Part shown: piece after piece, positions 1-13,123 of the stretch
How positions within the stretch are numbered: position 1 is the first letter of the stretch
Layout of the letters: the number at the start of each line of letters is the position of its first letter
From: Chromera velia
Lineage: Eukaryota > Sar > Chromeraceae
Assembly (NCBI GenBank): GCA_018398765.1
Contig: JAHBMJ010005816.1
Coordinates: 1 to 64,000, forward strand
Length of the DNA: 64,000 nt
Reading direction: 5' to 3'
Position numbers and translations under genes: made by a program
The notes under the pieces: generated by a model
The model's database searches: none
The model's input: the letters and a program-made list of their open reading frames with translations, nothing else
Told to the model about the DNA's origin: nothing

Positions 1-523
1 AAAAAAATAGTTTGCAGTTGTTGTAAGATATTCTCAAAATATTAGCTTCATATCATGGTTAGTTTGAGAGTTAAGACTAGGAAGAAGGCTCAAATAATTT
101 TTCCACAGGTGGTAGGCTAAGCCTTCATGCAACAGCTGCGGCCTAGTGGCCGTAGGCATGCGGGACCAGCCTCGCCTAGCAGAGAACTAGTCTGTGGGAG
201 TTCTTCTAGAAGACGGAGGGTTAGCTTCTTGCTACCGCGAGCTCGAAGGACGCAGGGAAAGAAAGTGGTGTAACAGAGACAGAGGCAGAGGTGGGAGGAA
301 AGTAGGACGTTGTTCCAAAGGAGTTGAAGACTATTTAAACGGACTGCATATAAGAGGGTACGTGGGGGGAGACAAAGAGTGGTATGGCAGAGACAGAGGC
401 AGAGGTGGAGGGTCCCTGACTCCCTGAGTCTCCTTAAGACTTAGTCCTCCTCCATCAGGCACGTCAGTCTGCTGAGCAGCCAAGGCGCAGCAAGGGAGCT
501 TCTCAAGAGGACAGGAGGGGAAG
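1..523. other. Spacer, no gene supported
   Basis: I see no gene here. A GA-rich stretch holds an imperfect direct repeat (about 266-297 and 380-411, sharing the core AGAGACAGAGGCAGAGGTGG). This makes a short open frame at 194-427 look repetitive rather than coding. Confidence 0.5.
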
Positions 524-533
524 GAAGGCCGAC

Positions 534-1723
534 CGAGGGGGTTTCACTCTTTTGAGGGTGTTAGGCCTAGATTTGGCAAATTTCAGCCAAAATAGGCCAA
601 AATTTATCTTTTAAAGCTCCGCTCACTGCCTATGTAAGCCGATTTTAGGACCAATTAAAATTATAAGAATTTGTCAGATTTATAGCCAAATCGGACATAT
701 TATTCCTATTTGATAATGTTATCAGGAGGATGTTCCTATATAATTTCCTAACATAATTTATTTTTTCCGGTTTTCAGACTTACATTGCTTTGCAACCCGT
801 TAACTAAACTAAAAAAGAAAATATATAAATTAATAGCTGCAAAGCAACTCTTTTAAACAAAAGTTACAGTTTTATAGTATTGTCTGTTTACAGGTTGGTG
901 CGGTATGATACCAAACTTAGACTTTGGTTAATTATAAAGATGATAGGGTATTTTTTGAGATAACCTAGTTTTGAAGTCAGTTCCTCTAGAAAATCTGAAC
1001 CCGCTTTTGATTACTATCCATAATACGGAGTAATCTTATGATATCATTTCAAAGTTAAATGCTTTGTATGTTTTTATTGTAGATAAAAAAGATTATGCAA
1101 TATGTAAAAAAATGTAAAATGTAATTAGTTTGTGGAGACATAATATTTCAATAAAATTTTAGAGTGATCTCATGAAGCACAAGCATAAGATAACTCTTTA
1201 AAATCTAGTATTTGAAGAGATTTAGAGTAGAAAAATGATTAAACATTCTGTATGTTAACTACTTGTGGGTAGAAAACTTAGTTTTAGGATATCTAAATTT
1301 TATAGTTAAAAATTTAGAGACAAAAAGACTACTAGTTCAGATCTAGTATAAACAGTACACAAAATATTTAAAATAGAGTTGAATTGGCATAGTAATATGA
1401 AGTCATCTTCTTTTGAAGACTAAACAGTATGCTTTTAGGGGTCAAAAAGTTATTCACATATTTTTTTTTGAGGGGGTTTCACTCTTTTGAGGGTGTTAGG
1501 CCTAGATTTGGCAAATTTCAGCCAAAATAGGCCAAAATTTATCCTTTAAAACACTCAGGCTCCACTCACTGCCTATGTAGACCAGATTTGGCACCAATTG
1601 AAATAATAAAAACTTGCCAGATTTATAGCCAAATTGAACATATCATTCCTATTTGATAATGTTATCAGGAGGATGTTCCTATATAATTTCCTAGCATAAT
1701 TTATTTTTTCCGGTTTTCAGACT

Positions 1724-1756
<33 letters not shown>

Positions 1757-1962
1757 AGGATGTATATTGCTTTGCAACCCATTGATAAAACCAAGAAAGA
1801 AAATATATAAATTAATAGCTGCAAAGCAACTCTTTGAAGAAAAGTTACAGTTTTATATTATCTGTTTACTTGTTGGTGCGGTATGATACCAAACTTAGAC
1901 TTTGGTTGTAAAGATAATAGGGTATTTTTTAAGATGACCCAGTTTTGAAGTCGGTTCCCCTA
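534..1962. mobile_element. Composite element with two long direct repeats
   Basis: Two direct repeats of about 457 and 496 bp (535-991 and 1470-1965) share nearly all their sequence, starting GAGGGGGTTTCACTC and ending CTAGAA. They flank about 480 bp of AT-rich DNA with no coding. The 10-mer GAAGGCCGAC occurs just outside the left copy (524-533) and again at the right end of the second copy (1963-1972), which looks like a target-site duplication of 8-10 bp for the whole block. Copy two carries an extra (TTAG)n array at 1726-1755. The repeats lack the TG...CA ends of ordinary LTRs, so this may be a small LTR-like (TRIM) element or a composite DNA transposon; the class is unresolved. Confidence 0.55.
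1726..1755. repeat. (TTAG)n microsatellite
   Basis: About seven tandem TTAG units are present only in the second copy of the duplicated element. Copy one lacks them at the matching place, so the expansion came after the duplication. Confidence 0.9.
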
Positions 1963-1993
1963 GAAGGCCGACGGGTGCACTAACAGTTGTGCG

Positions 1994-2920
1994 ATGATTC
2001 TGAGTCCTTTAGCAGCGGGGGCGGCATTGGAGGCGTCTAGAGAAGATACAAAGGGGCCGGCAGGGGGAGCAGAGAGAATTCAGGAGATCAACAAAGCACT
2101 CGGCACCCCTGAGTATAAGTATGGCGGTCTCTTTACGGTGTGTAACCGACATGCCATAAATTTTTAGAAGTACCCCCACTTGAAAGCAGGCTCTAACAGC
2201 ATTCAATTTGGTATCCACCTTCTCAGAAACTCAGACGACTGCCCAAACACCAGCAGAAGCAAAGCACTAATAGGCAATTCCTGGAGTGTGATTCCAATCT
2301 TCTCTCTCACCACAGCAAGGCGGGAGGTCGAGGCTCTGTGTCTGTTAGAAGGGTCCACTCTTTCAAAATATGTCGTTCACCTCTCACGTTTCGCCACAGA
2401 GTTCGAAAGAGACTTCAACTAGGACTTCAAGAACGTCTGTGAGAAGGCGTCAGAGGGGAAGTCTGCTTTGCATGACAGACTTGACGCGATAATCGAGTCT
2501 CCCGGGCTGAACCCCTTGCAGAGGCAAGCAACATGCTACAGTAACTGTCTCCAGACTCCTCTGGGCATTGCAGCCATCCAAGGCCCCCCGGGAGCAGGAA
2601 AGACAGAGACGCTCATCAGGGTAGACTCCTGTTACGTTTAGAGTCTCTTCGAAGAAAAGGAAACCTGTAGGTCATTCGGCTCATAGAGTAACAGCAGCAG
2701 CAAGTCCCTCAAGCTGCCAGCCTGAGGCTGAGCCGAAGATTCCTCCTTCCTTCTCATCTGTGCCCATTCAAACAAGGGCCTTGACGAGGTTGGAGAGAGG
2801 ATTTTCTCTGAGAGGCTGCTCCGTGTGCAAGAGGAGCACACAACCGCAACCCGTCCCCTCGCTTCCCACCGAAAAACTGAGAATCGTTCGTATCGATCAG
2901 ACACGTTTGGGCAGTGATAT
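1994..2920 (+). pseudogene. Decayed SF1 (UPF1/Sen1-like) helicase fragment
   Basis: One reading frame runs through this stretch and contains two helicase signatures in the right order. The first is a Walker A segment AIQGPPGAGKTETLI (about 2575-2620), preceded by LNPLQRQA, the Q-motif-like lead-in of UPF1/Sen1-type SF1 helicases. The second is a motif Ia-like LLICAHSNKGLDEVGERIF (about 2750-2810). The frame is broken by stops near 2165, 2420, 2638 and 2683 (TAG) and 2722 and 2728 (TGA), but I see no frameshift. No downstream DExx or motif III-VI region follows; the sequence turns AT-rich after 2920. I read it as a truncated, decayed copy, perhaps carried by a mobile element, and not an expressed gene. 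Sufficient introns to skip all the stops are not evident. Confidence 0.6.
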
Positions 2921-4872
2921 TAATTCACAAATTATTAATGTCAGTGTATGGTTAATTGGGATGAATTGTTTAATTAATTCTGTTTTTAGTATAATGATGT
3001 CTATACCTTTGATCTATATAAATACCCGAGTGGGGCCTAGGTCAAAGGATTGAATCTATGCAGGAAATGCTTAGCAGCTAGGTTGGCCAAAGCCTGTACA
3101 GCTCTCAGGCTTTAACCCCATACATCATTATCATTAATCATTATCATCATTATTATTATTATTAATCGGTCTATTATCATTATTATTATTATTATTAATC
3201 GGTCTATAGGCCATTATATAATGCATGAGTCTAGGACAATGCTTTATTGCCCCTTTACTAGACCTGCATCATACAACGGGAGTATATATAGGCATTATCA
3301 TCATGATTTTTATAGATGATATTATTAAATACCACACATTTTTAGATTAATTTGCATTATTTAGGAAATGATTAATTAATTGATGCTAAAAGTTGGATAA
3401 AGTTTTAAAATTCAAAAATATATTTATTTAATTGTTTCTCATTAATTTGGGTTCTATGCATGGAGACTCGATGAAGAGCATTGGGAAGTTGAGTATGATA
3501 TGTTGTAGCATGCGTCTGAATTTGCCTCTGAAATAGTTTGAAATTAAAGCTCTGCGCAAGTTGTAGTAAATAATGTCATAACCCGCCTAAGGGCCCCTCA
3601 ATTATATTACTTTTGCATAATAATCCATAATATGTTGGTTCGTAATAGTTCAATTAGTTTCTTTTTTTATCAAAACTTAGTTAAGTTTATGTTCGCTTCC
3701 AGTCAGTATTAGTTAGTGTTGGTCGCTTTTCTTGGTGTGTGCATGATATCTAGTGAGGGCATCGGAGGGCATATTCACCGCATGGTGAACACAGTCATTC
3801 CTTGTGCGAGATTGCGCGCGCAACGCATCATGCACTTCCGCGCGCGCAACGCGAGCGCGTGCACTCATTTTTTGAAAAATGATTATAATTTTCAATTATA
3901 GGAAAAAAAATTAAGGCATGCATGCATGCTGAAAAAATATCATATATACCGTATATTTCACCATACTTTGCCCACCGGGGTTTCGGGTCCTCCACCTAAA
4001 CATACCAAGTTTAAAAAAACTCTAAATAAATCCATGTAAAGAGCCTGCCCAAAAGTGAGGGGGCACTCATGCATTGCAGCCTACAAGAAGCGTGCACTGC
4101 CTCAGTCACAGCTCAGGATTCTTCAATCCAACCTAGAGAGGGAAAAGAGTCGTCAGCCTCCCGAGTAGACGGTCTGGTGGGTGCCCTGCAGAAAGAAAAA
4201 AGCGACACACATGGACAGAGGGGCATGCAGGGAGACGGATGGGCAAATCTTTCAGTTCTTATCACTCCAATAAAAATTTGATGGAAAAGGCTGTTCTATG
4301 GACCCCCCCGACCTCAAAGATGTAATCAACAACTTTGGAGACCCCCATTTGGTCATTTGAGCTCTGATCTAAGATCTCCCCCTGCCTCGACTTTGCACGA
4401 TCTCTCCAGCCAGAAAAGAGACGGCAGACAAATGCATGCACGGGCGGCCCCGGAAGGCAGTGCGAAAGTGGGCAAAGTATGGGTGAATCTGGTATATGTC
4501 AATCTAAAAAACATGCGTATATGCATACTCATATTTACCAAGATTAATACACCGACCTCGATCGTCTGTTTGCGATGAACGACTTGCACATATGCACACA
4601 AGGGTGAAGTGGCTGTTCTCACCTTGTATGTTCGGTGTACTGAGTAAGGCTTGGTGAGTCCCGCAAGAACTTTTTTCGATCCTCCGAACGGATCCCGTCT
4701 CATGAGCAATCTGTGAGTCTCAAGCCTACCACTGCCAAAAATTTCCATTCTGTATCAATCCCTGGCAGTGTGCGGGTGGACTTTTCCAGCTGTCGGACGC
4801 CTTTCCAGCCCGAGAATTCAAACTTTCATAAGTAATCCGACCCATCTGTGTGAGAGACAACAAACACTTAAG
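2921..4872. other. AT-rich spacer upstream of the EGF-like gene
   Basis: No gene is supported. It contains a tandem duplication of an (ATT)n-AATCGGTCTAT unit (about 3141-3207), a short CpG-rich patch with GCGCGCGCAACGC-type repeats (3813-3860) in otherwise AT-rich DNA, and a TGCATGCA octamer at 4433-4440, 433 bp before the EGF-gene start. The last few hundred bases probably hold its promoter and 5' UTR. Confidence 0.5.
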
Positions 4873-7703
4873 ATGCGTATCGGCCTCAAGGGGGGCCTTC
4901 TCCTTTTCCTTTTTTTGTTTTCTCTCTGTATCAAGGAGAACCATTCGCTGTCCTTCTCCCCCTTGCCAGAAGGCGAGGAGGGCTTAAGTTTGCTGCAAGT
5001 GGACGAAGACGGGGACAAGCTGGACAAATGTCCGCTGAACCAACCATCAATGAGGAACTGCGAACTCTGCAAGCAAGCCAACGGACGCACAGAGTGCAGA
5101 GTCTGCAGGAGACGCGCCACCCTCCAAGCCCCTCTGCTGGGAGGACGAAACTGCGATGAGCCCATCAACATCCATCCGGTGCAGATTCCTACAAGGGTTC
5201 GTAGACGATTAACCACTGCATGGCGTGGTCGTTTATCTGAAGCCACTTTGCTGAGTGTCCACAGGCATCTCTGTCTCATTTGTAGCCCCTTGCCGCTTGT
5301 GACACGCAGTCCTTTTTATCCATGGCCCCCTTTTCCTGTGGTTTATACAGATCTGAACCTCGACACTCCTCTTTCTCACCTAATACACAGGTACACAAAG
5401 AAGCTGTATATATTCTTTCTGTGAGTGCAGATTGGGGGCCTCGTCTACCCCCCCCTGGTCGTTCCCTGCATCCGAAGCGACGACCGGGGAGAGTGCGCAG
5501 AGTTCCAGATGCATAGGTGCAAAGTGCTTGGAAACAACAGAAGACCCGCTGGAAGTCTTGGGCGCTGCGTTTACGGATGCGAAGACGGTAAGGAAGTGAA
5601 AAGCAGTGAGTTTCTCCCCCTTTTTTTCATCCGGAAAAACTCAGTGCAAAATCTCCGAAGCGCAGTCATACGGTCAGGTTGGTGTGAGCTTTGTTCTACG
5701 TCTCCTATCAGCTACTCTATCAAACTTTCCAATGGCTTGTCTTGTTGATAAGTGTGTTATCTGCCCGGCTGGATGCACACTTCATCGCAGGGTTCTTTCC
5801 CCACACCCACCTCTGTCTGAGGACCTGTCCGGATCCCGAGGCAAAGGAGTGCAACCAGATGGGTATCTCCGTCTCCTGCAAAAAGCCCGACTGGGGCATT
5901 CCCCCCAATTCGAGGGACGGGAGGTGCTCGCCTTGCCCTGGCTGTGCTCACGGGTGTGACCACCACACGAAAATCTGCCACAGACCTCCACAAGGACGCG
6001 GGCAAAAGTGCAACATCGGAAGCGTGCCTGTGACTCAGAAAATGGTGGAAGACAATCAGTCAGTCAGTTCGTGTACCCGTCCGACAAAATATCAATTCGA
6101 GACTTGCCCTTTTGTAGACATGTTCTTACTTGGCTGACAGCGGCGAGTACGACCCACTGACTCAGTCAGGCCGCATATGCGAAAAAACAAAAATACCCAA
6201 GTGCAGACATGGATTCTGGTGGAGAGCCTTCTTCGCCGCTCTGCGTCCCCTCTCCCCCTTCTCCTTTTCTTTTCCTTGTGCATGCGTCCCCCCTCACTGA
6301 CAGCTTGTCTCTGTCTCAGCTGATGCAGTGACTCGTGGGGGGTTGCCCTTCGCCTGTCCTTAATTGCCCTGGGTTCTCTCACGTTTGCTTTCACCAACAT
6401 TCAGCTCCGCAGTAATTCTGTTCATCTTCTTGCAGTCTTCCTTCTTCTCTCCGTTCTTTCTCCTTTCATTCCTAACGTCCGTTTTTGCTTTCTGCCTTCC
6501 TTGCTTGCTTGCTTGTGTCCTCTCAGGTTTGCCTTCAACAATGTGTTCCAAGCAGGAGGCCGGCCCTATCAGTCAGTCGAGTCTGAATGAGAGAAGGGAG
6601 AAAGGGAGGGGGGGAGGGGCGGGCCCACCTTTGCATGGTACCTGGCCCCTCTTTGTGCTGCAGTGGCATGCACTCCTTTCTCGTTCGTGACTTCTCTCCT
6701 TCCTCTGTGCCTCATTCATCGTCATCGCTTCCCCTGCTTCTTTCCACCTGCATGGTGTCCGTTCCCGCCCTGCTGGCTTTTCTTTGAGCGCCTCACTCCC
6801 TCCCTCATTTGCCTCTCTTACCTGCACAATTGCCTCACTGACTGCATATTCCTCCCCACCCCTTTCGGCCTGTTTGCAGGGCTGTGAACCTCTGGGGTCC
6901 CTCTTGCTTCAACGTCTGCTCACTCCGCTGTAACGGGAAATGCCACGAGGACACCGGAGGCTGTCAGTGCGTTGCCAACTACTACACACCCAACGGGGGC
7001 GCGCCCTGCTCGGCTGCCTGCCCGTACTGCAACCACGGGTGCATCAGCGGGGGCCCCCCCATTGCAGGGGCCATGATGGTGGGAGGCGGACAGCCTCAGG
7101 GCCCCCCCGGCCTCTGTTTTCCTGATCCGAGCAGGAGACCCAACACGATGTGTGGAACTGGGATTGACGCACGCGGACAGTCAGTTGGCTTTTTTTTTTT
7201 TCTCAATGTCGTTTGATGAGTCTCTACATGTCCGAAACTTTTCAACCCCTTTTCTTTTCTTGTCTTTTCTTTGTTATTCATGTTTAAGCCTTCTCTTATC
7301 CGTCTCCACGCACTTTAAGTCCACGGCGCTTCAGGCTAAGAATGAGTTGGCGAAACCGAAGGAAAACACAAAAGTGCCTCCGCAACGCCATTTCGTGGAT
7401 ATTTCCGTGCGTCGCGACGCTTTGGTGATCGCATTCTTCCTTTTTCCTGCCGGCCTGTCTCGCGTCTCTTTTTTGTGAAGACGGTAGAAAGACCCCGGTA
7501 TGCAAGGCAGCTCAAATTTGTTTCAAATAAATAAAGTTCAAGAGACCGAGAATTTGAGCCTTCATCTGAAATCTCTCGAGGGTTTCGCATGTGTCTCTTC
7601 GGTTAGCTCTTCGGTCCCTGTAGGCATGAATGCATGCATGCATGTGTATGTATGTATGTATGCACATGTGTGTGTGTGTGTGTGTGTGTGTGTCTCTCTC
7701 CCC

Positions 7704-7756
<53 letters not shown>

Positions 7757-10700
7757 TGTGTGTGTATGCAGGCGGTTCTACACCTGGGGCCCTTACTGCA
7801 ACCAAGCATGTCCTCCAGGGTGCGTGGGGAAGTGCGACGAGGGCACACGGAAGTGCCTGGGAGTTCCCAATCCCGAGACAAAAAAGTGCGACGGAGACGT
7901 GGACCCAAAGACGGGACAGTGCGCAGCGTGCAAGAGGGGGTTCTTCGGGCCCTGGTGCGAGCAGGTACCTGCGTTGGTCTTTCTTTTCATGGCGAGATCA
8001 ATGCACACAGATTTTTCAATTATGCGATTTTGCAATTATGCACGAAAGGGCTCTTTGGTACGCATGCAGAGTCTTTCTCTGGTCTGTAGGAGTTCCTTTT
8101 TTGTCTTGTTGCAAGTAAAACTCTCTCGGTCCGTGATACGAGCAGGTTGTCATCTTCCAAAGCATTACTTTGTCGTACCCTCTGCTGTGATGTGTCACTA
8201 TGCAATGTGTGGCATCGTCGTGCTGTGTTCTCTCTCTCGTGATCGAAATGTGCTGCATATTATAATCGCTATTTGTCTCTGATGCAGCAATGCTCAACCG
8301 CGGGGATCGAGTGCTACAAAGACGCGTGTGTACTGGACCACCAGACGTCCTTCCTCCGGTGCATTCTCTGCGCGGTCAGTCGGTAATGGGATGAGCTTCA
8401 TGAATGCTGTGCAGAGAACGACCACACAGGCCGCTGCAGATATGGGTGAGACGACACTTTGTTTTGAAAGAAATCCCCGCATACAGAGCGGGCGGCATCC
8501 ACTTGCCAATCAAAAAAGAAATGTCTAAGCGAACCTATAACTTGATGGGCTCAGACTCCATAAAAAAAATATCGGGCATCGAGCTAGGTTTATTTGCTGA
8601 TTTTGCCCTCACTTGGGATCGTGGGATTCGAACGATCTTTGCGTAGAAGTGCTTGACTACCCGTGCACGTGTATTGTTAATTGGTCAATTTGCTTCTCCA
8701 CTGCAGCCTCAATGCAAGACACACGGGAAGGGGGCCCAGTGCAACGAAGACGGAAGCTGCGCCGTGTGCAACCCCGGCTTCTACGGGAAGTACTGCGAGT
8801 ATGAGTGCGCGTGCAGGTCAGTAAAGCCAGTATGGCAGTGCATACTTGCAGTGAATCAATGCTGCAAGTATCATGTAGTGTGAATTCATACTGGTGAGAA
8901 CTATAAGAGCGGAAAGACGATTGAGATGTATGCGAAAGAAACGGAGCTAGAAATTCTCCATGCATATTCTTTTGAATGTTAGACCCGTGGCACCACTTTT
9001 CCCCGAGTGAGTCTCTGTTGTTGACCCTCTTCAAGGAGTGCTCTGTCTGGGTGTCTGTCTGTCTATCTGTCTGTCTGTCTGTCTGTCTATATTGTCTGTC
9101 TGCTTGTCTGTCTTAGTTTTGAAGCACCTTTGTCGGGCTGCCCCGGGCCTGTGACCCCTGCTGGAAGCACACGGAGACGCTCCACTGCCAAATTCTTTTG
9201 CGCTAAGCTTTTCATGAGACGACGTGACTTCAAGGGCTCTTTTTGGTCTCCGGCAAAGTGAACACTTCAAAACTGCGTGTGTGCATGCATGGTTTTGCTT
9301 GCTTGCTTAATTGCAGGAACAAGGGTGCTGACCCGAACATCTGCCCGACTGACTGGGACAGATTTCCCAACCGGAGACCCGCCATCGGGTACTTCTACGG
9401 GAACGGCAACGCATTTGTTCCCCTTCCCCAGCTGCAAATCGGGGGGGTGGCACCCGGGTCAGGAAAAGGGGGGGTGGTGCTTCCCGGTAACGCTGGGGAG
9501 CTCCCCGTTGGAGGAGTCGCTGAGCCCGGAAGGGGTATGGGTCAGGTGATCCTGGGGGGTCCCCTCGAACCCGGCAAGGGGTTTGTTCACATGCAGGTGG
9601 GGGGGCCGAGCTACAGAGTGACGTGTACGGGGCAGAAGTGTCCCCAAGCACTTGTTCCATTCATCACTGGACGTCCAGTGGGAGGCGGAGGGCAGGGGGG
9701 GGAAGGTCAGTGCCCATTTTTCCGAAAGTTGGACGACACAAAGAAGGTCGTCGGGCCCGCAGGCGAGGTCCAGTTTGAGTATGCAGGGCCGGGGACGGGG
9801 GTGGACCCCTCGGGATGGGGCCAGACAGACTTGACGTGCACAGAATACCCGAAAATAGATGACGTTGAGGCAGAAGGAGCAACAATTGATGTGAACGGGA
9901 AAGGACAAGAGGCCTGCCCCTTCTGTCTGACTCCCGAGTTCTCTGCCAACGTGCCCAGATGGGCCCTGGGCCCCGGCAATCAGTTGCCAACGGGTAAGGG
10001 TTTCTTTGTAGCTCCCGGAGTGAATGGAGTTTTCTATCCCCAAGTCTTTGGCCAAGAAGTCCAAAAGCCCTCTGCCGACATGCAGAAATTGTTCAGTGCA
10101 GGGGCCGCCGCTCGGCTTTCCTGCTCTGGAATTGGCTGCCCCCCTCTAGCAGTAGGGTGCCTCCCTTGGGAACCCGACTGCCGATACAAACGAGTTCGCA
10201 GGGAGACGAGGGGAGAGAAGGGGGAGGTTGTGATCTACCTTGAGTCAGAAGCGCGGCCCGATGGCACAGCTGCTCAGGATGAAATCATGTTCCTCTGTGA
10301 GGGCAGTGCAGACGGAGTGGAGTGTCCCATAGGTGTGCGAGCATGCTGGACCCTCCAGCAGTGCAGATCACCGGGCATGCCGGGGCCCCCCGGTGTGATG
10401 TTGCCGGGGCCCAACGGTCCCGTCCAGGTTGGGGGTCATGGAGCGGGTGGCGTGATCCTGGGAGACGGCAGTATCTCTCCAGGGACAGGGGATGTGATTG
10501 TGCCCAACATGATGAGGCCAGGGGCAGGAGGGGTGGTGCTGGGTGGGGTCGGGGAGATGTCCCCTCAAGGGAATTTCCCTCAAGGAGGTGCGGGAGGTAT
10601 GGTGAGCCCTGGGGGTATGCCTCAGACAGGGGGCATGGGGTACCCTCCTAGTACTGGGAATGGGGGTACAGTTCTTGTGGGAACAGGGCCGTATGGAGGG

Positions 10701-13085
10701 TGGATAGGGGGGCATGGGTTTGGAGGGACACCCCATCAGGGTATGGGTGTGCCGACCGGCAAGGGCACTCTCGTCCTCGGAGCTCTTCCAGAAAATATGC
10801 AGAAGCCATTGAGCCGACGTCAAGACCTTATTCACGTTCTTCCTCTAGGACAGTTTGTCAATTTGAACGCCAAACTGGGGGGCAACGGAATGGGGTCTGG
10901 GGAAGTGAAACTTCTCCCGAGCATATCGAAAAATCGTGTGCTCGTGTGCAGAAGCAACGCAGAATGTCCAAAGAGGCTCATTGAATGCACAGGGGGGGGC
11001 AATTGTGATTTTGCTCCAATGGACAGAAACCCAGAAGACCCATGTGTGTACGCTCCCGCAGCTGACCTGGGTGCCGAACGCAACCCTTACGTGGTCATTG
11101 AGCTGTACGGAGAACGAAATTGCCCCGTAGGGTACAACAGAAAAAGGGGAGAGGGAGAAAATATGTTTCCTGTCAACGTCCGAACACCCTCAGATAAGCC
11201 AGGCTTCTACTTCTATTTGCCCCGTCCGAACATGCCCCACATTGAAGGCGATGGGGGGCAACTGCTCATTCCTGGCGAGACATTCTACCCCAATGTTGCC
11301 TTTGTTGATGTCTCTGGCACCCCCGGGAAGTGCCCAGAGGGTCTGAATATCTGTCCCTTCAATCGCCCCTGTTCATTCCCACTCAAGGCTGGAGGCAAGG
11401 GAAAAGGCACAGGCCAGCAAGCGCCTGCGGGAGTGGGGGTGGTGAATGTGTACGCACCGGAAAAGGGAGGTGCAGCCGGGGACAAACATGAGGGATGTGA
11501 AGTGCAGTGTGTTGGCGTGCATTGCCCACACGGGGTGGAGCCCTGCTACGGAGGAGCGGATGAGTGCGGATTCGTGACTCTCACACCACAGGACAGCGGG
11601 GGTGCTGTAAAGACAGGCAAGGGTGCAGTGGTCCTTTCCCCCTTTGCCCTCTGGACTGAGCAGCCAGCACCGAAGGACCATCTGCAGATGTTCCCCATGG
11701 TCTACTGCACAGGGCATGGATGTCCGAAAGGGGCGGGTGTGTGTGACCCAGACAAAGACGGTGGGGGTGGTTGTTTCGGGAGAGCAGGGGACCCTGAAGT
11801 TTCTCCAGATGGAAAGGCTGTGAAAGTCACATTCGGAAACCCTCAAACAGGTCAGGGGTTTGTATGTCTCAGCAAGTCCAGAGCCTCCCCCCACCCCAAG
11901 ACCGGGCAGGGGGATGACTGTGCCCCCGGATACGCCATATGCACCGGCGGAGACTGTGCTTTGCCTGTGGGAGTTGGAGCAAATCTCCCGGCAGCTGGAA
12001 TGGGGGTTGTTTACCTGCCGCCTCAGGATAGCGTTGTCTGGTGCACAGGGCGACTCTGTCCTCAACCCGGGTTCTTTGTGCCATGTGAGGTTGGAGATAA
12101 GGACTGTCCCTTCGACAGAGACACGCCCGTTCAGGTGATGCCTCAAGGGGAGATCAGAGACCAGGCACTCCCTGTCTCATACACCCCTGCCGGCATTGAT
12201 GGCACCCCTGACGTCGTCTACAGATGTGTAGGCGCATGCCCATACGGAATTCGGCCGGTTGCCGATCTTGGTGACACCGAGTTCTTCAAAAAAGCGGGTG
12301 CAGGGATGATGCAGATTCCAACTGCCCCTGGCATGGGGTATTTTGGGTACAACAAACTCCCCAAAAGAAACCAAATCGATGTCTACGGCCCCACTCCCCA
12401 GTCTGATGGTCTGTGGTTCGGGTACGCCCTGCCTGACCAGCCACAGTGGCCTGAAAAGAAATGCGAAGGACCCGAGTGCGGTAGGTGCTTGGTGTGTGAG
12501 CAAATGAATGGAGTCCCGACAGAGTGCGAGAAGGGCTTCTGGGGCCCATTCTGCCGCAGTCCCTGTCCAAAGGAATGTGAGGGAGACGGAAAATGCGATG
12601 TCAACACAGGGTTCTGCAAATGCAAACCGGGTTCCTTTTGGCATCAGGCGGTGGTGGGCACACCCCAGTGCTCACCCTGTCCTGAAAATTGTGCAGAGGG
12701 GTGCAATGCCGATGGGATGTGCAAAGGGGGTTGCGATGGGGAGAGATTCTTCGGGCGTTTCTGCGAGAACCCTTGTCCCTTCAACTGTGGCAGTCGGCAG
12801 TGCGACCAGAAGGGATTCTGCACATCGGTAGGTCGAAAGATACATACAAATGAACAGCACGGAGATGGGTGGTGGTGCAAGCTGCATTTGACTGCACATT
12901 TTGAGCTTCTCCTATCTTCCGTCCGAGATCCCCCCTGCGTATCCATCACCCGCTTCACTCTGCCTGTTTAATTTGAAGGCGCACAATCGCATCATTGTTT
13001 TCTCTGTGTACATCGGCTCTCCCGTTTGTCAAGTAAAAATCGCAATTAACGCGCCCCTCTCCCTCTCTCTCTCTCTCTCTATCTA

Positions 13086-13123
<38 letters not shown>

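Noticed and set aside
3713-3901. Overlapping open frames on both strands at a CpG-rich patch
   Set aside because: Short, caused by GC-rich direct repeats; both strands are open, and there is no motif.
4353-4748. 131-codon minus-strand frame upstream of the EGF-like gene
   Set aside because: No recognisable motif, and it covers the region expected to be promoter of the plus-strand gene.
8600-8660. Possible tRNA 3' half on the minus strand (GTTCGAATCCC)
   Set aside because: The T-loop-like word sits in a perfect 6-bp hairpin (GATCGT...ACGATC) whose geometry is not a T arm; no acceptor stem, D arm or anticodon arm can be paired. It lies in an EGF-gene intron.
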